38,199 nucleotides of DNA, taken from positions 1 to 38,199 of the IMG/VR virus record IMGVR_UViG_3300044799_000173. The stretch is one strand, 5' to 3'. The DNA comes from a virus. This document shows positions 34,920 through 38,199 of this stretch, in pieces; within the stretch, counting starts at the first letter, position 1; each line of letters starts with the position of its first letter. The notes under the pieces are model-generated. The model worked only from the letters and a program-made list of their open reading frames with translations, had not been told where the DNA came from and did no database searches. The position numbers were made by a program, and so were the translations under genes.

Positions 34920-35867
34920 CTATTCACCCTTCGCGCGCAACTCCAGGAGCTCGAATGAGCGCGCGAGATCCTGTTCGCATTCCGCGACAATGGCCTTGCC
35001 ATCATCCAAGGTCATGCCCAGCTCGAGGACCCGCGTGTAGAACTTGGTCCAGCCCGCTTTGCCTGTCCGCGGAACTGGTGCAACTGTCGGTAAGGGCATG
35101 GCTGCAAGTGACGGAGAAGCCTCCTGCGGCGCCTGGTTGATCGCCGCGCCATCGGGTATCTCGACCGCAGCACCATCCGTCAGCCAGGTGCGCAGCGTGT
35201 CCGCAATCTCTTTGCCCGGCATCGGGATCACCTTGCCGTCGAGCGCGGAACAGCGCGTCTTCGAGATCACCAATTGGTGATCGATGCTGAGATCACCCAC
35301 GACATCGAACTCGTATTCCATGCCGTCGCGTTGGACCGGTTGCATCCCGATCTTGGTGATCCTTGTCTTCCCCTGATCGTCCTTCTCCTGGATGTATTCG
35401 GTCTTCGCGCGCATCGTGCAGATTACATGGCAGGGTGATTGCAGAATGGCTTCGACCAGATCGTTATGGAGGGGAGTCACGTCGCGCCAGGCGGTCCATT
35501 TGTTGCCGCTCTTGGATCGCGCAGCGGCATTGTCGACCAGCTCCAGGGCGCCGCCCTTCCCAGCCCAGGCATGAGAGAGGCTGTCGATGATCAGGAGCTG
35601 GTAGCCGGCTTCCTCAGCCATGTGGATGGCTTCCACATAGGTGCGCGGGTTGAAGTCTCTGAGTTCCAGCGTGTCAAACTCGAACTCATCCGCATACTTG
35701 CTGGCGGATCCGTGCTCTGTGTCAATCAGCGCGGTGCGCCCGCCCAGGTGCTTCGCGATCCGGAGAGCCGTGTAGGTTTTGCCGGATCCGCCCGGTCCGA
35801 TCAGACTCAGGCGCAGGCGGGATTGCTTCTTGCTGGCTTTCTGAAATTGCATTGGATTGCTACTCAT
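34920..35867 (-). CDS. Sak4-like RecA-fold ATPase (annealing/recombination)
   Basis: 315 residues with AAGGAGG before ATG 35867. Walker A G24-P-G-G-S-G-K-T31 and Walker B YQLLIIDSLSH are clear. KKQSRLRLSLIGPGG, ALIDTEHGSASKYAD and NKWTAWRDVTPLHNDLVEAIL with VICTMRAKTEY are the common pattern of phage AAA_24/Sak4 proteins, which help strand annealing with SSB. A proline/alanine linker near residue 250 precedes a short helical C-terminal domain (AGWTKFYTRVLELGMT). No SSB gene was recognised in the window; the 92-residue gene upstream might take that place. Confidence 0.8.
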   Translation of the reverse strand: MSSNPMQFQKASKKQSRLRLSLIGPGGSGKTYTALRIAKHLGGRTALIDTEHGSASKYADEFEFDTLELRDFNPRTYVEAIHMAEEAGYQLLIIDSLSHAWAGKGGALELVDNAAARSKSGNKWTAWRDVTPLHNDLVEAILQSPCHVICTMRAKTEYIQEKDDQGKTRITKIGMQPVQRDGMEYEFDVVGDLSIDHQLVISKTRCSALDGKVIPMPGKEIADTLRTWLTDGAAVEIPDGAAINQAPQEASPSLAAMPLPTVAPVPRTGKAGWTKFYTRVLELGMTLDDGKAIVAECEQDLARSFELLELRAKGE

Positions 35868-35941
35868 GTTTCCTCCTTGTGGAGCCTGTGCGCTCCATCC
35901 CGACCACCCCCGGAGAGATGGCCGGGCGGGAGAGTCAGGTT

Positions 35942-36220
35942 CTAAAAGTCTTCCGGGCTCTTGTCGAGACGTTTCTCGAAATCCGCGTCGCTAGCGGATG
36001 AAGCCTTCTGGGGCGCGGCCTGGCCGAAGTTAGCTTTCAACTTGGCCTCGGCATCCTTCAGGAGCGCGATGGCCTCGTCCACGGTCTTGGCGCCCGAGAC
36101 GGCAGCTTCCCAGTGGTAGCCCTTGCTGTTGCGCTCCACCTTGACGGTCACGCGGGCAGCATCGTTGTCGTAGTGGTGGTAAATGTGCTGTTCGGGTTGC
36201 TGGATTGGAAGTATGGTCAT
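35942..36220 (-). CDS. Small recombination-module protein
   Basis: 92 residues from ATG 36220 with GAGGAGG six bases upstream. YHHYDNDAARVTVKVERNSKGYHWEAAV is beta-rich and KTVDEAIALLKDAEAKLKANFG is helical. The C-terminal tail ends acidic (KRLDKSPEDF). It resembles small partner proteins located before phage Sak4/ERF genes. The acidic tail is loosely reminiscent of SSB tips, but there is no OB-fold signature, so the role is inferred from position only. Confidence 0.55.
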   Translation of the reverse strand: MTILPIQQPEQHIYHHYDNDAARVTVKVERNSKGYHWEAAVSGAKTVDEAIALLKDAEAKLKANFGQAAPQKASSASDADFEKRLDKSPEDF

Positions 36221-36228
36221 GTTCCTCC

Positions 36229-36453
36229 TCAATTGACGTGGTGTGCTAGTTCGAACCCGAGTATTTTCACGGACTGGCGCACCGCCTTGGCGATGGCTAG
36301 GCGCTCGCCGAAGGTGAAGATGTCCTGCGGATCGGGAACGCGCCACTTGCCTTCCGGACCCCAGGCTTCCAGGACGGCCGTGAAGGGCTTGCCGTTGCAG
36401 AGGCCGGCGGCTTCTTTGTCGCTGCAGGCCTGGACGTTCACCATGATGGTCAT
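36229..36453 (-). CDS. Hypothetical small protein
   Basis: 74 residues, ATGA overlap with the gene before. VQACSDKEAAGLCNGKPFTAVLEAWGPEGKWRVPDPQDIFTFGERLAIAKAV reads like a compact alpha/beta protein. I do not recognise it. It belongs to the run of four small early genes before the ATPase. Confidence 0.58.
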   Translation of the reverse strand: MTIMVNVQACSDKEAAGLCNGKPFTAVLEAWGPEGKWRVPDPQDIFTFGERLAIAKAVRQSVKILGFELAHHVN

Positions 36454-36692
36454 CGGATGTTTACTCCAGGCGTGGCAATTCTCATGTAGCCGAATTTGAA
36501 ATATAGGTTGCGGTCATACAGTTCGATCTTCAATTGGTGCAGATCCGCATGGGAGTACACCCTCCCGTCGTCCGCGACGGCCGCCCATTCGCCCCAGTTT
36601 GGCAAAAAGTGCGGACCGTCAGATTGCACAGATTTGCAGAAGGAAAGGAATTCGTCCGGCGCGCGGATCTGATCAAGAGTTAGGTTGGTCAT
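36450..36692 (-). CDS. Hypothetical small protein
   Basis: 80 residues with GAGGTGA before ATG 36692, three bases after the previous stop. LTLDQIRAPDEFLSFCKSVQ, then WGEWAAVADDGRVYSHADLHQLKI. It looks like a helix plus a beta sheet, without motif. ATGA overlap with the next gene. Confidence 0.58.
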   Translation of the reverse strand: MTNLTLDQIRAPDEFLSFCKSVQSDGPHFLPNWGEWAAVADDGRVYSHADLHQLKIELYDRNLYFKFGYMRIATPGVNIR

Positions 36693-36695
36693 GGT

Positions 36696-36989
36696 TCACC
36701 TCACCGGTTTGTAGCACCTTCGGAAATCGGGGATCCACTTGCTATGGGCGCCGCCCACCGGCCACCGGTAGGTCACCTTGTAACGGCGCACCATGAGAAC
36801 CAAAGCCGTGTGGGCTTCTTGACGGTCGATGGTTTCCCAAGTTTGGCCAGGAACTACCTTTGGCCCGATGAAGGTGCGTAAGAGCGTCCACCAAACACCA
36901 AGCCAATGAATTTCCCAAAACTCGCCGGGGTGAAAATCGAATGTCATAGTTTGATCCTCAATTGCGAGGGTCTTTCGGTTAATATTCAT
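36696..36989 (-). CDS. Hypothetical tryptophan-rich protein
   Basis: 97 residues from ATG 36989, whose ATGA overlap with the endonuclease stop decides the start (a longer frame to 37019 is not needed). FHPGEFWEIHWLGVWWTLLRTFIGP is aromatic, followed by a helix EAHTALVLMVRRYKVTY and a basic end. No motif is recognised. It follows a homing-type endonuclease in the same transcript. Confidence 0.58.
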   Translation of the reverse strand: MNINRKTLAIEDQTMTFDFHPGEFWEIHWLGVWWTLLRTFIGPKVVPGQTWETIDRQEAHTALVLMVRRYKVTYRWPVGGAHSKWIPDFRRCYKPVR

Positions 36990-37603
36990 CGTGCCTTCTC
37001 TGCTCTGCGAAGGGCCCAAAAGGCCCTCGATCTGTCACCGGTCTTCCTCCGCTCCTCCGAGTTCTCATAGCGCTTCTTCATCACTGCAGACATTTTTGCC
37101 CGTACCTCCGGACGGTTCATTGTGATTTTCATTGATGTGGATCTTTTTGCCCGCACCTCCGGGCGACTCTGTGCGCCCTTCTGCACCGCGGACAGCCTGG
37201 CCCGCACCTCCGGGCAGTTCTGTGTGACCTTCTTCGTTGCGGACTGCCTGGCCCGTACCTCCGGGCGGTTTTGCGCTGCGGATTCCCTGGCTCTCCTCTC
37301 CTTCGGGTGGTGGGGCTCACTCCCCCCTGAGGCGCTCTGGTTCAGGTTGTAGGCCGGGCGGTGGTGGTCGAGGTACCACTGCTCATACTGAACGCACTTG
37401 TGCCTGGGGCAGGGGATGAGGAGTGTGAAGCTGAAGTGCTCTTCACCGTAATTCTTGAAGGCCGCTTGCAGGTTACGGTTGTGGTGTGTACTTGCGCACA
37501 GGTCGTCAAGGTGACCCCGCATGCGCCTTTCAACATCGTAGGCACGGCCAATGTATTCGTTGCCGTTGACGTCACATACGATGTGGTAAATTCCACTTGT
37601 CAT
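36986..37603 (-). CDS. GIY-YIG endonuclease with NUMOD3 repeats
   Basis: 205 residues with AGGAGGTGA upstream of ATG 37603. The nuclease domain is complete at the N-terminus: G4-I-Y6, Y17-I-G19, then R20 and YDVERRMRGHLDDL, and a late E in YEQWYLDHHRPAYNLN. From about residue 105 there are five copies of a PEVRA-(R/K)-x-S motif spaced 18 or so residues apart. These are NUMOD3-type DNA-binding modules seen in homing endonucleases. It nicks or cuts DNA. It is free-standing: no intron or intein splits a neighbouring gene. It may spread itself between phages. Confidence 0.88.
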   Translation of the reverse strand: MTSGIYHIVCDVNGNEYIGRAYDVERRMRGHLDDLCASTHHNRNLQAAFKNYGEEHFSFTLLIPCPRHKCVQYEQWYLDHHRPAYNLNQSASGGSEPHHPKERRARESAAQNRPEVRARQSATKKVTQNCPEVRARLSAVQKGAQSRPEVRAKRSTSMKITMNRPEVRAKMSAVMKKRYENSEERRKTGDRSRAFWALRRAEKAR

Positions 37604-37615
37604 GCCCTCACCTCC

Positions 37616-37825
37616 TCACGTCGGCCGGGTGGGAGCGCCGACGGCCTCCAGGTGGCGGAGGGCCGCCTGGTTATGAACCATTGCGCGGAGTACGAGGAGA
37701 CGGTAGTTTTCCGGGAATTGCCCGTCGAGGACGGGTTGCAAATCTCGAAGCGAAGCGGCGAGCTCCTCGGCGGCTCTGTCCCTTGCTTCTTTGGCCTCGT
37801 TTGGCCACGGTCTTGGGGTTGTCAT
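37616..37825 (-). CDS. Hypothetical small helical protein
   Basis: 69 residues with AAGGAG seven bases before ATG 37825, ending 13 bp before the endonuclease. NEAKEARDRAAEELAASLRDLQPVLD and a following helix make it almost completely alpha-helical and acidic/alanine-rich. The ribosome site makes this the more likely of the two overlapping frames here. Confidence 0.6.
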   Translation of the reverse strand: MTTPRPWPNEAKEARDRAAEELAASLRDLQPVLDGQFPENYRLLVLRAMVHNQAALRHLEAVGAPTRPT

Positions 37826-38006
37826 GGTTTTTCTCCTTGGGTTGATCCTGGAGCGCTCCGCTTCGGCTCCTGATAGCCGGCGGGCGGTCCGGGTGTGCTA
37901 CTGTTTCAAGGAACTCGGCGAGCTGCGGTTCCACCGATCGGAGCGCTTCCGCGAGGGAGGCGTTTCGGTGGGAACCCGCCTGCTCGACCGGGAAGGATGA
38001 GATCAT
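37671..38006 (-). CDS. Doubtful early ORF, possibly real only in its first part
   Basis: 111 codons starting in an ATGA overlap with the HTH gene. The first 60 residues (NASLAEALRSVEPQLAEFLETVA) look like a normal helical protein. The rest is arginine/serine-rich and overlaps the better-supported gene at 37616-37825 in another frame, typical of a shadow. Either it is a short real gene with a meaningless extension or the true product is lost by a frameshift. Confidence 0.35.
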   Translation of the reverse strand: MISSFPVEQAGSHRNASLAEALRSVEPQLAEFLETVAHPDRPPAIRSRSGALQDQPKEKNHDNPKTVAKRGQRSKGQSRRGARRFASRFATRPRRAIPGKLPSPRTPRNGS

Positions 38007-38199
38007 GAAGAGATTCGATCTTTCAGCATTTCTTTTGCGAGATCTCGTATATGACTTGGGGTAACTGGATCAAAAATCCAATTACGGATGCGAACCTCGG
38101 GAATTGTTTCTCCTTGCAGCCATTGATAAATTCTTGCTGGCGAGACACCCATATCTCGGCTAATGTGAATGACGCTTACATGGCTGTTTTTTAGGTATT
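38003..38199 (-). CDS. HTH protein, start cut by the window edge (Cro-like)
   Basis: 65 codons of a frame that ends TGA at 38003 and runs off the right edge. SVIHISRDMGVSPARIYQWLQGE is a helix-turn-helix; VRIRNWIFDPVT and SHIRDLAKEMLKD follow. The DNA is A+T-rich like positions 1-650. If the window is joined end to start, the consensus promoter at 20-47 and ATG codons at 11/8 lie just upstream, but one base must be lost for the frames to meet. It would then be the first early gene, opposite the repressor. Confidence 0.6.
   Translation of the reverse strand, partial: YLKNSHVSVIHISRDMGVSPARIYQWLQGETIPEVRIRNWIFDPVTPSHIRDLAKEMLKDRISS

Noticed and set aside
34706-35005. 99-codon minus frame across the ATPase/parB gap
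   Set aside because: It starts inside the ATPase gene in another frame, is R/P/C-rich and has no ribosome site; only its last 37 codons, from ATG 34819, are marginally possible.
34920-35867. ParA partner for ParB
   Set aside because: The ATPase has a RecA/AAA_24 style P-loop and Sak4-like context, not the deviant Walker A (KGGxxK[GT]) of ParA.

Overview
The window looks like a nearly complete, possibly circularly permuted, genome of a temperate siphovirus-type phage (Caudoviricetes). Nearly every gene lies on the minus strand in one tightly packed operon, with many ATGA, TGATG or GTGA stop/start overlaps. It is read from about 38.2 kb down to a terminator near 2.2 kb. Only a lysogeny segment at the left end (about 100-2310) is on the plus strand. 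Strong AGGAG-type ribosome binding sites point to an ordinary bacterial host, but I cannot name it; the host is unassigned.

Layout in transcription order. (a) Switch: an XRE-type repressor and a two-segment membrane peptide (+) in A+T-rich DNA, then a G+C-rich large serine integrase (+). A consensus leftward promoter with an embedded operator sits at 20-47. The start-less helix-turn-helix gene cut by the right edge could be its first gene if the ends join, apart from a one-base frame discrepancy. (b) Early/replication genes, 38.2-29.6 kb: GIY-YIG/NUMOD3 endonuclease, small unknowns, a Sak4-like RecA-fold ATPase, a highly structured intergenic RNA region, a ParB-like protein, zinc-ribbon and HTH proteins, a replisome-organizer-like protein, a DUF7666-like protein with a 24-bp tandem repeat, a Dam-type methyltransferase interrupted at a G7 tract, and a winged-helix-like protein. 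(c) Lysis and small accessory genes, 29.6-23.4 kb: amidase/glucosaminidase endolysin, membrane-anchored GH24 lysozyme, RecU-like resolvase with an HTH tail, a LuxR-type HTH and many small cysteine-rich proteins. (d) Packaging and head, 23.3-15.6 kb: holin-like protein, TerS, TerL, SPP1-type portal, MuF-type protein, metallophosphoesterase, scaffold, major capsid protein. (e) A three-gene sugar/methyl cassette inside the virion operon: two glycosyltransferases and a methyltransferase. (f) Connectors and tail, 13.3-2.3 kb: head-tail connectors, tail tube, G/GT chaperones with a canonical -1 slippery site, short tape measure, Dit, Tal, fibre and accessory fibre proteins, and a terminal membrane protein.

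The most unusual signals are these. First, two diverged copies of a roughly 200-bp cassette (33-codon ORF, extended -10 promoter inside a palindrome, short leader, intrinsic terminator) sit exactly in front of the packaging block and the capsid block, suggesting an antitermination-like late switch. Second, two arrays of five-nucleotide-period GGNNN repeats lie directly upstream of two start codons. Third, a compact three-way-junction RNA with a tRNA-like T-arm lies between the ATPase and parB genes. Functional calls rest on motifs and gene order read by eye; no database search was run.
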